A stretch of 64,000 nucleotides of DNA from Periplaneta americana (taxonomy: Eukaryota > Arthropoda > Insecta > Blattodea > Blattidae). Location: assembly GCF_040183065.1 (NCBI RefSeq), contig NC_091117.1, positions 103,373,001 through 103,437,000 on the forward strand, written 5' to 3'. Made by a program: the position numbers and the translations under genes. Numbering within the stretch: position 1 is the stretch's first letter; the number at the start of each line of letters is the position of its first letter. The notes beneath the pieces were generated by a model. It was given only the letters and a program-made list of their open reading frames with translations. It searched no databases and was not told where the DNA came from. Shown here one piece after another: positions 44,123 to 56,820 of the stretch.

Positions 44123-44510
44123 ATTATTGCAGAGAGAGAATCAAGACAGTTGTGGAGGCAGATATACAATCTACAGACCAAAATTGTTCACTACACATTT
44201 TAATATATTGCTAGACACGTCATTCTATGATACAGACTTCAATATTGGAGAAGTATTAGCTAACAAATAAGACCATTGTGTTCATAGTCTGTCTCCACAT
44301 GTACACATATCCCAGAGTGTAGGCTTCTGTGAACAGTTCGTCTATACAGCAAAGGACTTGGGACATCTGCTTTAAGAAGAAAAGTATTTATGTGAATATG
44401 TACCTAATGAAGTATGTTTTTAATGTATAGTTAACTTACATGAAAAATTTGACGTTTTTGTACAAAGAATACTTAATTTGTAATAAAAAGTTACTCCGAG
44501 TTTTTAATTT
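44123..44510 (+). promoter_or_regulatory. Nipped-A: Nipped-A 3' UTR with poly(A) signal
   Basis: An AATAAA hexamer lies at 44482-44487, about 360 bases after the stop codon. It is followed by a GT-rich stretch (TTTTCTGTGGTGTATC, around 44510), as expected for a cleavage and polyadenylation site. No better signal occurs between the stop codon and this point. Confidence 0.7.
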
Positions 44511-45150
44511 TTTCTGTGGTGTATCATGTTCTTCCTGAAAACTTTAAAATTTCAGTGAAATTGATTGTGTAATCACCAGTGATTATGCTCCAATTTTTCA
44601 TACTGATAAAATTTTCATGCATATCAGCCTCACAGGTAAGTATGTGTGTGCTGTCTATAACACCCTCCCTTTTACACACAAGGTAACATGTTCATTTGAA
44701 TTTCTATCTTTCTCTTGCTCCTATAAATATATATTGCAGCCTAAATAGTTTAAGGGAAATATTTATATCAAAATACTGTTCTTATTGACTGTTTTGAATC
44801 TCATGTAGTCTGATCCCAAGAATGACAGTTTTTTAGTTCTAGTAATTAGTAGTTTGTTACATTGTTTGATTAGTATTTAAAATGGGTTGCTGCAACGTGA
44901 TGTTCATCCACAGACTCTGTTGTAATAGTCTGTCGCCAACAAATAGCATTGTGTTTAAGAATGTATCGCCAATTGTGAAGTCCTCTTTTTAATAATTATA
45001 TTAATTATTTAACCATTTACATCAGCATCAGTTTTCATTTTATTTTTAATGGCTATGGCTAACTTACTTTAATATTTCGAAGTAATAGACATAGATAGGT
45101 TTTTTTCTTTATTTTTTTGTTCTCTTTTAGCCTACTTTGCTTAACCTTCA
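44511..45150. other. Downstream flank: nothing recognised
   Basis: This stretch after the poly(A) site shows no coding motif, tRNA-like sequence or repeat ends. Confidence 0.4.
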
Positions 45151-45189
45151 CTTTCATCAGACTTATACACTTACAGGTAGGGGAGAAGA

Positions 45190-45386
45190 GATTCATTTGA
45201 TTGTACACTTGACGTCTCACAGGATCAGCATGATGTGGGACCATTGCTGAGACATCACAGGACAATGGACAAACACCCAATTTCATGGACAAAAGCTAAA
45301 TTTCTCCATTACACCAGAAATCGAATCTCGAACTGTTTGATTGGGAAGCACACACGATATCCACATAGCCACAGTGGTAAACTATG
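45190..45386 (-). mobile_element. tRNA-derived SINE fragment, family D
   Basis: On the minus strand the head reads GTGGCTATGTGGATATCGTG with a box B-like GAGATTCGATTTC. The body has GGTGTTTGTCCATTGTCCTG and TGATGTCTCAGCAATGG. It is a degraded copy; the tail is lost toward 45190. Confidence 0.55.
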
Positions 45387-45794
45387 TAGACTTATTTAAG
45401 AATTAAAATTAATTGCAGCAGTTTTCTATTATAACCTAATTCTGTAACTATTTTTGACGTGAATACATCTTTAAAATCAGACTGACACATGGGATACCAG
45501 GACAGAAACGAGGATGTAATGTTTGCAGGGTGATCCATTCCGACACTATTAACACGACTGAAATAAATGTGGTCTCGTTTGATCGGGTATACAACTGCGA
45601 AGCAAGAATCAACTTGAGTTGGCAATGCACATGTGTGTGGGGGGAGGGGGGTGGCATTTGGCGGCCATTTTGGGTGTATGCAATATATCTCGTGACTCCG
45701 ATGTGCTACTGTGCTGATTTTGGTGCCAAATGAAAGACCTCGTCTAGATCTGTCGATTTTAACACTAGAAAGACTGAACATCATCTACAATCCA

Positions 45795-45915
45795 CACCTG
45801 TGGAGTAACGGTTAGTGCATCTGGATGCAAAACAAGGTGGCCCGGTTTCGATTCGCAGTCAGTGCAAGTTACCTGGTTGAGGTTTTTCTGGGGCTTTCCC
45901 TCAACCCAATATGAT
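45795..45915 (+). mobile_element. tRNA-derived SINE, family A, 5' part
   Basis: The head CTGTGGAGTAACGGTTAGTG and box B-like GGTTTCGATTCGC are followed by ACCTGGTTGAGGTTTTTCTG and TTTCCCTCAACCCAATATGA. The copy ends there. It shows the family's tRNA-like head best of the three copies. Confidence 0.75.
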
Positions 45916-46199
45916 AAAGCATCGTAAAATAATATACTTAAAAAAATGAATAAAAAAATCACCTACACTCAAGAATGAGTGGAACAAAAATGTCTCATGC
46001 CAATAGAAGAAATATTTATACACCAAATTATAATGCATTGTTGTAAGTAGCAGCGATATATTACACAAGTAATAAATTGATTATAAATTATATTATATTT
46101 TATTAATATACAGTATCACATAAATCTCAGAGATTTTATTGGCAAATATATTTTTTCGAAGCTATTTTTTTTTAAATGTGTGGAGCATGAATTACAATA

Positions 46200-46698
46200 G
46201 GTTTGTTCCAGCATGGTTCGGAATCAATTCTGAACTGTCTGCTCATGCGCAGTAGCTCAATGTGTCTTCCTACAAGACTAGAACTGACACATACTGAACT
46301 CCCAGTTCCCTGTTCCAACGTGCTTTAGAACTCATTCAGAATGAGTGATTCGATTATGAGCAGAACTGGGAATTCTGAACTGTTGACGCATGTGCAGATG
46401 GTTTAATCTGAAGTTATGGTTAAAATACTTCAAGACTAGGCAGGTTAAAATAAAAAAAATAGTCGATCATGAGTAATTTGGAAAATGATAGTGATGTTTT
46501 ATGACGAAATAAATTTGTAAGATGAATATAATTTTAATATGAGAAGAAACTTCAAAGGCTGTGAAAGAACAGTTGAAGAAACGTTTCAACAATGTAAAGT
46601 CCCAAACTAGTTCTGACACCATACACAACTGGCGCATGCGTCCAAAGAAGTTCGGTATTAGTTTGGAATGCATTCTGAATTGATTGCTGGAACAAACC
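46200..46698. mobile_element. ~500-bp MITE with terminal inverted repeats
   Basis: GGTTTGTTCCAGCA at 46200 is repeated inverted at 46685-46698 (TGCTGGAACAAACC). Immediately inside, both ends carry forms of CAATTCTGAA / TTCAGAAT. Internal ATGCGCAGT and GCGCATGCG motifs recur. No coding sequence. The flanking target duplication is not clear. Confidence 0.7.
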
Positions 46699-47410
46699 TT
46701 ATATGATTATTTATTACAGCTGACACACGTGACTATTTTTGTACTCTTTTCGAATGCATTTGGGCTATTGCACACATCCTTTTTGAAGATGTGACATATG
46801 ATTGCACTTTTTTTTTTCTTTACTATAGTTTTCCGTTATTTAGCAGCGTTTTCTTTTATTGTCTTTAAGAAACTCAGTGTTATTGTCACTTATCTATCCA
46901 TAATTCTGCTCATTCCTCTTTAAAAAGTTTGCCTTCGTAAGTTCCTCAGCTTAGCAAAAAGTAACATAGTGAAATATATTACTGCTTACTTCTTGTATAG
47001 AACACAAGCATTCATTACAGCTAGATTAACAATGTTACTGAATGTGTGCAAGGGCCACCTATGTGCTGCTGCTTTACTGAGTACTTACGAGCCATTTGAT
47101 CTATATAAACTCCAGAATTTGAATATTGAAGAATGTTACTATGCCTAGCTTTTTTAAACTCGTCATAGTAATGTCATTTTTTTTTTAAAGACTTGGGTAT
47201 CATACCAACAGGAGCAGAAGTTTTTTATGTCAGTGGGTATTTATCTCCTTTCACGGATTATCATGCCAACCAGATTTGTTTTGTTTGACTTCAACTTCAG
47301 ACTCTCAGCTAGTTTCAAGGAGGTGAAAAAAAAATTTTTTTTTTTTTTTTTTACCAATGCCACCAGGTTGTATTTTCGACATTTCTGGTCTTCTCTCCTG
47401 ACATTGGCTT

Positions 47411-47664
47411 AGTTGTAACCCACTTCTGAGGTTGGGGCACCTGGAAGGCGGAGTTACATTACCCCGATGATATGATAGGATGATTATGAGTATGTGGTGC
47501 CAGCAGAGGTCTTAAATCTAAACTTAACCTAAATTCCAGAGCATGGACGAACACAGAAATAATCCCCTTTAAGGAAAAATTCCTGTGCTCTACCAGGAAT
47601 CGAACCTGGGCTCATGAACTATAGCCAGAAGCTCTGACCACTAGACCATGAGGCTGGTAGGTGA
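47411..47664 (-). mobile_element. tRNA-derived SINE, family E
   Basis: On the minus strand it begins CCAGCCTCATGGTCTAGTGG (box A), with CCAGGTTCGATTCCTGG (box B and T stem). The body runs TTTCTGTGTTCGTCCATGCT, GACCTCTGCTGGCACCACA, ATCCTATCATATCATCGGGG and ends near AGAAGTGGGTTACAAC. It looks close to full length; the flanking duplication was not found. Confidence 0.8.
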
Positions 47665-50580
47665 AGAAATTATCACATTCGACATTTTAACCCTTGTTTA
47701 GAATAAGGCTCACCAACTTTTCGAAGATATGCTCTGAAAATCACCGATTATCTGGCGTCATATCATTCTTGTTCATGTAGGGAACTTTTTTTTGCCCAGA
47801 GCAACCCAGAATTTCTGCCCATATTTACAGGGCTTTGTCACCATAAATTGAAGAGACTGACAGCGAGTTTTATTGGGAAAAAGCTGCTCATCTATTGTTA
47901 TAATGGTTCCAGAGTTGTGGGAAGTTGGAGAATTCTGAATGAAATTGTTCAGACATCAGATATCAGAGCAAATGGTCTTCTTTCAGTTGCTCTGATTTCG
48001 TTGACTTTAGAATTTCTTTGAATCAACCTCGCGATATACTGTAGCATTTATGACAACCCTCATTTTTCGGACCATGGGGAATTCAGTTCCAGGCCTTTAG
48101 TTCCAGATGCTCCCCCATATACCAAATTCCGATAAAAGCCTCAAGCTCCTCCACAGTCATGGACCAACTTTCATCTTTGATCTGTCCTACGATCTTTGGT
48201 TTTAGTACTTTTCCTGATAAATTTTAGAATTTTATAATCTATTATTTTTTTCTATGCACTCGCAACACTCATCAGTAGGAGGCAGATGTTGACCTAAAAA
48301 TCTACTTAAAATGATCATTAAAATGCCCTTAAACTAATGGAAAAATGACATCAGATTAAAAGAAAATGACATATAAATATTAGTCACCGTACTCAAACCA
48401 CAATTTCTTAAAAATTAGTCACCTTGTTTCAATGACTGCCCTAGAAATCTCGGAGAGAGGAGGCAACTTCCTGAAATTTAGCTAAGATAAAGGAAAAGAA
48501 CATGCAACAAAATGGAGGTTTTAAGGAAAAACTATAGATTTTAATGAGGGTTTACAATGTATTTCAATCAGGGGTGGTCCATGTCAGTGCATTCATTCTC
48601 TGTCTCCTCCTCCTTTCACGCTTCACTTTTGTTACCAGATCTTCTAGATAAGGGAGTGTGAATGACAAAACAAATTGTGGGTGCAGCGTGCATTCTTTAA
48701 ATCTTTGTGTTAAAATTACTGTCTACTACAGTAGACATCCCTTTCGAACCACGTCCTGTCCAGGACACGGTGAAAGTTTCCCCCCTTCCAAACATAAATT
48801 CTAAAGTCACCCTCGTACCGACAAAAGAACAGTAGTGGTCAAAGCCCTCACTTAAACTAAGCTGTTATCAAACATTTTATATTACTTCCGTTGTGTGAAG
48901 TGAAGCCTTCAGTGGAATGAGGGATGGACTTTAGAGCCTGTTCCAAACTATAAAACTCAAAGTTCACTGTTATTCACTTATTCAGTAGGTAATTACTACT
49001 GACCTATTTGCTTAGAAAATGATTTAATAGACCTATCAGTAAAGAAGAAAGTAAAATGCATTCTAAATGATCTAAAAGTTCTTCAAAGTATTAAAAATGC
49101 CGAAAAAAATATAGAAATGACCTATTAGTTCAAAAAGTAAAAAAATGCAATATAAGAAATTATTTTTTTACGTTGATATTAACGTAGAAAGGATTTCTAT
49201 ATTAATAGGCATCATCCTAATGTGAAAAATAAGATTACTTTTCATCAATATCCGCCCCCTAATCATCAATTACATGACGCTTGGCATGGAATGTTGGCCC
49301 AGTTCATTTCTCAGAATATTTTAAGAGATTCATTTTCCAGAGTTTGTATTGCCAATATTCACAACTTTCCATTCAGTGCCACCCGGAACTGTGATTACTA
49401 ACCCTGGAACCAAAGACCTAATATGAGCCTTAGCCAAGAAATATATTTATATATGTCATTCTTTACATCCACACACTTCACTAGAAAGAGCTCCTCCGAC
49501 CAAAGAGAGAGACCGTTCGTTTTACTCAGCAATGGCCTCAAACAGTGTAGCTTTATGAAACATTTAGAAAATAAAGTGGAAAAACAAAGCGTCGGTTTGC
49601 AATACATATCAATAGTCTACGAAAACTGCGTATATGTAATAAGTTCATAATCAAATATAAGAATGGGACAAATTTTTCCTGTCCATCGTTCTAGAATCTA
49701 GAGTACCGGTAGTGAACGTTTATTTCTGCAATTATGGTAGGATGTTCAAATTTATACAAGTCGAAGATGTCTCTAAATAATGAAAACTCTTAGAGCCAGA
49801 AGCGATGGGCACGAATTCATTCGATTTGCATGTAGTTTAATTTCGAAATGGGTCATACTTGTCCCATCTAACATTCTATTGTTAAGCCAGATGTATCCAC
49901 GTAAAATTCACAGCCCGGTCTCCAACACAGCCACATCCCGATTTATCGGACAAATTTTGGAGCTTTACAGTTTATACTGTTCCATTATTGTCATTTTATC
50001 TTATGCAGTACTGGTAAGTAAAATTGAGTAAGTGGTATATTTTTTTAATGAAGACCTGTGTAGGTTATGTTTTTATTAAGTTTATGGGCCTATATTTTAT
50101 GTACCGGTACTTCCTATCAAAATGAATTAATTGACTGATAAGCACTGAATATGAATTAAATTCGTTCGGTAATTTAGGAGAAATTACAGTATTCTTATTA
50201 TACTGTATACCAACAGCAACCAAAAATCATTTTTCGATAGGTAGTAGGATTCTGAAAATGCGTATTCCGACCAAAATTTCTATATCGATTTTTGCAGTAT
50301 GAGAATGCAATAAAATTATTTAAGTTTGCGCCTGCACAATTCAGTGGCAGCGATTGGAGGGGAATTCTAGAGCACCATCATTATGGAAATAATTTAAGAC
50401 GCTTCTTGAAATGAGTATGAATTGAAACAAAATACCGGTATGCGCATTTTCCCACAATGCATGATTTGTCATTCTAAAATCGCAACGAATTCATTTGTCA
50501 TTTGATTTTTCATAAGCACAAAAATCCACAAGCCACCATCAAGCTACATATTTGCCATATATTTTTATCAGCTATAACAG
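47665..50580. other. Intergenic: nothing clearly recognised
   Basis: No coding motif or tRNA-like head was found. CAGTAGACATCCCTTTCG near 48730 resembles a Tigger end, but no partner end was located. Open frames at 49423 and 49780 have no recognisable domain. Confidence 0.4.
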
Positions 50581-50589
50581 CTGCACATT

Positions 50590-50735
50590 TATCTAGCGTC
50601 GATTTAATTGGTGACAGAGAGACAAGCCGAAGGATTCGCCATGGAATTACTTCAATTCATATTTGCCTTACAGTTAGGAGAAACCTCGAGCAAAAACCAG
50701 CCAAAGCAGAATTTGAACCCACGTCTAAGCATACA
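50590..50735 (-). mobile_element. Probable SINE fragment
   Basis: The block GGATTCGCCATGGAATTACT, TTACAGTTAGGAGAAACCTC and GCAGAATTTGAACCCACG resembles a tRNA-derived arthropod repeat read from its 3' side, with a box B-like sequence on the minus strand. The box A end is lost. Confidence 0.4.
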
Positions 50736-50921
50736 AAACAAACAAAAAATACCCTGGCTCTGGGATTTCGGTAGTACCGGTATAGTGGTGTCTTTGTCGT
50801 CACCGTCTTCCTCATCAATGATCATTATAATATCCATCATCATCACCACTATTTCTGCAAGAATACCGGTATTTATGGAATGTCAGATGAATATACATAG
50901 GTTCGAATCTAGATACAGAGG

Positions 50922-51043
50922 CAGTGACGTCGCCAGGATCAGAGCAAGGGGGGTGCGGATGGGGGTGCGAGCTGTAAAAATGTGGTACATAAAAAATCCA
51001 AAATGTTCTTTCATGCACTTGCGCGCATACTATACATCTGTTT

Positions 51044-51082
<39 letters not shown>

Positions 51083-51090
51083 ATTATTAC

Positions 51091-51148
<58 letters not shown>

Positions 51149-51347
51149 GCTCATCACATCCATTACGATACACTATGGGACGTAGTTGTTTTTTCACATC
51201 CAAGAAATTGTTTGTTTATTTTTGTTCTTCAAAATAATTTATGCTTAGTATTTTGTTAATAAATTGCCCTTTGGGGTGCGGAAAGGGGTGCTCCGATTTT
51301 TATGGGGTGCTTGCGCACCCTTTCGCACCCCCCTAGCGACGTCCCTG
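50922..51347. mobile_element. hAT-type MITE with 8-bp TSD, split by an (AAT)n/(ATT)n tract
   Basis: CAGTGACGTCGCCAGG at 50922 is matched inward from 51347 by CAGGGACGTCGCTAGG; both ends continue into GGGGGTGCG-type sequence. The flanks are TACAGAGG (50914-50921) and TACAGAAG (51348-51355), an 8-bp duplication with one change. CAG...CTG ends and 8-bp TSD fit the hAT superfamily. No transposase. Confidence 0.82.
51043..51148 (+). repeat. (AAT)n then (ATT)n palindromic microsatellite
   Basis: About 38 bases of AAT repeats switch to about 65 bases of ATT repeats through a CTATTATTACT junction. The two halves are reverse complements and could form a long hairpin. Confidence 0.92.
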
Positions 51348-52204
51348 TACAGAAGTTGTTCGGTCTGCAGAGTAGACCTCATTTGTTTAAATATGAATAA
51401 AATATGACTTTTTATAAATGCAAAATTTGACGATAATATAAAAATCAGAAAAGTGCCATGGCACTGCCTGGCCTCAAAAAATAGTATCTTTGCGCCACCA
51501 GGCCAGAAATATACTCCTGTCTGTATTTAATTAAACTTTAGTTTTTTTTAATATACCGGTACGGTACTAAATCGTTGCAAAGTAATTTACTGAAGCAAAT
51601 ACGTACCTTAGTCCATTTGATTAGATGCATGAATTCGAATTGACAAGAAGGCTTTTACTTCAGAGCCAGAAGTTGATGGCTAGGGACTCGCCATGTTCTC
51701 AGGTGTTCGATTATCAGTAGACAAAACATAAATAAATATGGTACATTTAAGGATAATTTTCTTCTAGCGTTTTTGACTCCCAGTATGATCTAGCAATTGT
51801 ATTTCATTTCATTGTTTGTATTCCATAGATCTTCATTAGCATTGAAGCTTTAAGATGAGGAACAGGAATAAGCAATTATGAAAGATTTTTTATCATTCCG
51901 ACGTATACAAATTAAACGTATAATAAAGTTAAAAATACACGCAATAAACCACAACCACTCAAAGAGTTATACAATTTTTTTTTTTTTTTTTTTTTTTTGG
52001 GAGAGGTGAGATGTGAATGCATTAATAAGGTAGTAGGCCTACCTACTTAAATTAAAATAAGATATTCTGGTATCGACTATTTTGGTAGTAGTTTATTTTA
52101 ACTTATTTTGTTCTATGTGTGTACCGGTATGTAACTGCATTTATTTTAGTCCAATGGATTCAGGTACATTCAAGTGATAAATTTACTTTGTATTGTGTAT
52201 ATTA

Positions 52205-52488
52205 GCTACATATCTTCGCAACAATGTATACAGTATATAAGCTTACTTCGCCAAGTTGTAATTATTATTTTATGGACATACTTCTATTATTGAGACGTAG
52301 GTCATTATGGTTACATTAAATAAATGTATTATAAGATATGATAGCTACATATCTTCGCAACAATGTATACGGTAGGCTATAATCTTATTTCGCCAAGTTG
52401 TAATTATTATTTTTATGGACATACCTCTATTACGGTATTGAGACGTAGGTCATTATGGTTATATTAAATGTATGCATTATAAGATCTT
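52205..52488 (+). repeat. Tandem duplication, ~143-bp unit
   Basis: AGCTACATATCTTCGCAACA through CATTATGGTTAYATTAAAT occurs twice (about 52205-52343 and 52344-52488), with small insertions in the second copy (GGTAGGCTA, TACGGT). Confidence 0.85.
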
Positions 52489-54240
52489 ATGTGTTTAATT
52501 AGAGATAATATCACTCATTATTATTGTCATTGCCCGTAATGCGATGAAGCTTTCATAAAAAGCTATTGATCATCACCAAGGAACAACCGTTACTGGTGGG
52601 GGTATGCAGAGACGAACTGGCACGATAACTCCTATAAGAATTTGTATAGCCAGTGTTGGAATGGTGTATGGGACGGAACCTTTCCTTTTTAGCACGTCGA
52701 GAAGTGACACGTGTTTTTCTTCCTTTCCATTTGGACAGCTTTTTAATTACTTACTTCAGTTATTTATTGAGTGGTTAAAAATAAATGTCTGTAAAAATAA
52801 AAGGTTAATTGCTTCTTTGCATAGTATTAGTACGTTTTATTCTGTTTCGTGTTAATATAATATAAATATAATTTTGAAACTGTAAGCAAACATGGAGGAC
52901 AATGTTTAGATCGGACTTCGGCTCTGAAACGCTCCGCTCAAAAACTAAATAGAAAGCGCTTTTATAAAACCGCAAGCCGCACAGACATGAACGTAAAATG
53001 GCGATTATTAGAACGCGGTTTAGAGATAATGGAGTAGTTGGGAAGAATCGATTCTGAGTGGAAATAGGAATAGAAGGCCAGAAGTGACGCTTTAAACACA
53101 TTTTAGAAGAAAACTAGGTGTCCTTCAATGGATAATTATTCTAGGCTCTCAGACATGTTACACCTTTGATTCTGAAACGATTTAAAGCAAACGTATATAA
53201 TGTGCAAAGTCGGAGAATACATTCGGTACTGCATTATTGTCCTAAATAGGTATGTCATTATACAATAAAAAAAAGTTGCGATTGGTGTTTAAGGGGTGGG
53301 AGTTGATAGCGCTGTTGTAGATTTGTATGCAAGTGACGTGAGTTTAGTAAAATGATTGTACAACAAAGACAAATAATAGTGTTGTCTTTGTGATTGAATT
53401 TTGTTTGTAATTTTAAGCTGAGGTTTGGCCACGTCGCATTGTGAATAAAGTCGAAACTTCACGAGCCCCAATGAAGAATTGTTTTCTTTTGACGTATATA
53501 GTGTGGATCATTAACCTTTTCGATTCATTAAATGGAACGTATTATCGCACAAAGGTGAATTTATCATATCTTTGGAAGTTTAAATACAATCGAGTATTAT
53601 CGATGTTTAGTTTTATTGGTTATATGATCTTAAGGTAGTCCTGTAATAGTTAGGAAGACAGTGTTTATAAACAAAGAACATCATTCATTTACCCATTAGA
53701 TATTTAATTTTTCGTGGAAAACATTTTTAAGAAGCATACTGTATCGCATTTAATTTAATTTCTTAAAAGTATACGGCGCAGAGTGTGATCGGAGTAGGCC
53801 TATTTGGCTTTAGTTTTTGACGGTATCTCGGTATCCTTGTACTTGTTAATCATAGGCGGAAACTTATTCATAATAATAATTACGTGAATAATTCTGCCGT
53901 TACGAATTCTGCAATGATTTCTGCGGTGTTTTGTGCTGCATGATCGTTCTACATAAGTTGTAAGTGTAATATTAAGTTTAATTTTTCTAGTTACGTAGAT
54001 TAATTAACAGCTGTGATGTCACGTTACTTTATTTAGTACTTCAATGCTAATTAGAATTTTTATGTAGCCTACACTTATTCTTCGGCTGTTGTTTTTATGA
54101 AGATGATATAGGCTATGTTTTAGAGATAGCTACACGAGGGTAAACCAACGTAACAGTCCAATGATGGCTATATATTTTTGTTAACTGTTATAACTACATT
54201 ACAAGCTATTTCTTGCTATGTGAATTCATAAAATTGTATA
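52489..54240. other. Intergenic: nothing recognised
   Basis: The open frames here (such as 52604-52855, 52805-53101 and 53441-53638) show no domain, and no repeat ends or RNA genes are visible. Confidence 0.4.
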
Positions 54241-54247
54241 GGCCAAT

Positions 54248-54314
54248 CAGAATTAGACTTTTGGATATTCGTGTCCAGGTGTCCTACGGTGGAATACCCA
54301 AAAGTCTAATTCTG
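54248..54314 (+). repeat. Short hairpin, 22-23 bp stem
   Basis: CAGAATTAGACTTTTGGATA at 54248 is matched by the reverse complement of 54292-54314 (TACCCAAAAGTCTAATTCTG) with one mismatch over about 23 bases, around a 21-base loop. It could be a tiny MITE or a structured transcript. Confidence 0.75.
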
Positions 54315-54329
54315 AAAGCCTAAAAATTC

Positions 54330-56600
54330 ATGCATAGGCCTATATTTAAAGTGAGATATCTGTGACATGTGCAGACTAAAGTGAGATAGGAAATCATGGC
54401 TTTGTTGAATTTGATATTGTACAGTAATTCTAAAACATTTACTACGACTGATTTTTCAGCACTGAAGACACCAATTTTGTGGCCAAACCCATTGGTCAAT
54501 GTTACTTATGTCCCGCCTGCTATAGAGACCTAGGCCAATTTTACACATATTTAGTATAACTTTTGCTTCTTTGACAGGTTAGGTTTGGTTAGTTTAGGTT
54601 TTTGTTATAGCCTACCTTGCATATACGATTATAGCGCAACATTGGCAGTGATAAAAGTGAAATATTCATTCAGTGGGCGTTGAATACTCTACATTCACCC
54701 CAACTCGACACACTAGTAGCTTAACCACTATGCTACAAAGTTAAGTTACGAGAACACCCTCCAAATCTCCAACATAAATACACCTTCATATCATTAATAT
54801 AAACCCCACACTAGATGGCATCAAGAACGATGTTAATTCAGAGTATTGAAAACAGGGTTTAAGCAGACTTTTTCCATAACACGACAGAGTTAACCAGCAT
54901 TGAGTGAAATCAACGGTACTGGTAAACAGTGAGCAGTGAAACCAGCTTCAATTTTACGAACAATATCTTATAGGTTAATGTTAATAGTGTTTTACTACTT
55001 CTAAACATCACATCAACAATTCAAAAATACGAATGAAGACGTGAATTAGATATAAGGTGAGTACTAAAATGACATATTTATTTGTGTATCAGTGCTTCCT
55101 CTACCTGCAAAGACGATATTCATTGCATTTACGATACAGCCGGGGGCTTATAGCAGGAGGCTTGCCTTTGCCATAACCCTTCTATAGGCTGTTATTCCTA
55201 AACCGTCAAAAACCAACATAGGCCTAATTATAACAAACATAGATAAAAGAATCAGAGTTAACAGTAATGTCTACGAGATGTGGCATATGTGAACAGCTGG
55301 CGTTTTCTATGCATTTACCATATACCCACTCCAGTATTGTGCACTTCAGCCCATTTCTGTAACATGTCTTTTAGGATAAGTATTAATTTTACAGTGGAGA
55401 CTATTCTTCTCAGCAGTCAAAAGAGAGTTCATAAGTGAGAAAACTCCTCTATTGAAGCATTAGAACCTCTCAGAGTAAGACAAAAACTAAGAAGTCATGC
55501 TCATACTAACCCATTCTCATTGAGTGTAGGCAAGGACAGAATTCATTCTAGTTGGATATCAAATACTGATAAAAATCGGAAAATTTTAAATACAGCATAA
55601 AGAATATTATCTTATATTTTGTATGAAAACCAGGACATTTGACATCCTGGATACACTCTTTTGGGACAGAGGACAAATGTTAGAAATTTGGGACTGTCCC
55701 AGCTAAACCGAGATGTCTGGGAGCTTTGTGTATATAGATCGATGGTCAAGATCTAAAGACTTTAATTGGCTCTTGATTTTAGTGCAGTATGTAAGGATTA
55801 TTTATTATTTTTCAGAGCAACAAGTTTTAAACAGGAATTTAATTGTTGATAAAACATTTGATTTATTCTGTTTATATTGCAGTCAAGTGTTTTGATGAAT
55901 GTTTGTGAAACAGTTACACAAATAAGCCTACACATGTCTTAATTTATAATAATAAACTTACGTATTTTAATGTAAGACCAATATTCGTTTTGTAAGAAAC
56001 TCTATTTTTTTTTTCAGTACATTAGTTCTTAGACTGCCTTGCCCGTGGTGGAGTGGTTAGCCTCTCTGCCTTCCACTGTGATGACTCAGGTGAAATTTTA
56101 ATATAGTTATAAAAATTGACATTTCTGGGCAGGTCCTTTGTTAGATCGAAAATATTGATAAATAATTACTATTAGAACAATTACTTGTATCACATTTCAG
56201 AAACTTAGAAAAATAAGAATATACCTCGAGAAAATGGATCTAACTAACTAAGTAAATAAATTTAATACAATGTGTGATATATTGGAAAGAAATGGTAAAA
56301 CACTAAAAGAAACACTCAAGGTTTATAAAATCATAACATTCCCAACACCACTATTTGGAAGCGAATCTAGTATTTCTTTTCTTTGTATTATCACATTAAA
56401 GTACAAATTATTTACATCCTTGGGTTCTAGTCGAGTCAGATGCATTGTAATTATACGAAAAAAAAAATAAGTACCAGACTCCAATTTCACACCGAAGATA
56501 AGAGTGGAAAGTGAGGTCGTCAGTGAGGTGTGGACAGGCAGGATTTCTTGAGTGAGGCGCAAGAGGAGGCAGCACTGAAGGGCAGCACATCTCACTTCTG
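54330..56600. other. Intergenic: little recognised
   Basis: A tRNA-like head fragment occurs on the minus strand at about 54695-54755 (TAGCATAGTGGTTAAGCTAC) and another on the plus strand at 56040-56090 (GTGGTGGAGTGGTTAGCC). Neither has a recognisable body. The rest is AT-rich. Confidence 0.4.
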
Positions 56601-56614
56601 TGTTTTTCTTTACC

Positions 56615-56816
56615 GATCACAGAGAAAGAGCTAGTTTTTCTAAGGTTGAATCAGTGACAGGTTAGGCCTAGGTTAAGTTTAGACTTATATGCATTGGAAG
56701 GATGGGCATATTCTTAGAAAATTGTGAGTATGTGCAAGGCATACCAAAGTCTAAACTAACCTAACCTAACCTATTAGAGATTCGACCTTACGAGAACTCT
56801 CTTTTTCTCTGTGATC
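56615..56816. mobile_element. ~200-bp foldback MITE
   Basis: GATCACAGAGAAAGAG at 56615 is mirrored from 56816 by GATCACAGAGAAAAAGAG, followed on both arms by a TCTAAGGTTGAATC / CGTAAGGTCGAATC block and by AGGTTAGGYYTAGGTTA / AGGTTAGGTTAGGTTAG and TAGACTT. The arms cover roughly 75 bases each, so the whole folds on itself. No target duplication could be fixed. Confidence 0.78.
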
Positions 56817-56820
56817 AATA

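Noticed and set aside
45392-45784. 130-codon minus-strand open frame
   Set aside because: No recognisable domain; the plus strand starts with a CAGGGTGATCC-like sequence suggesting a repeat, but I could not find the other end.
47580-47664. Possible tRNA gene on the minus strand
   Set aside because: The head fits a tRNA, but a 170-base SINE-like body follows it directly.
50982-51185. Open frame rich in Ile and Leu
   Set aside because: It is the translated (AAT)n/(ATT)n tract.
56730-56775. TTAGG-type telomere-like repeat
   Set aside because: Only two or three units, and they lie in one arm of a foldback MITE with a diverged partner arm.
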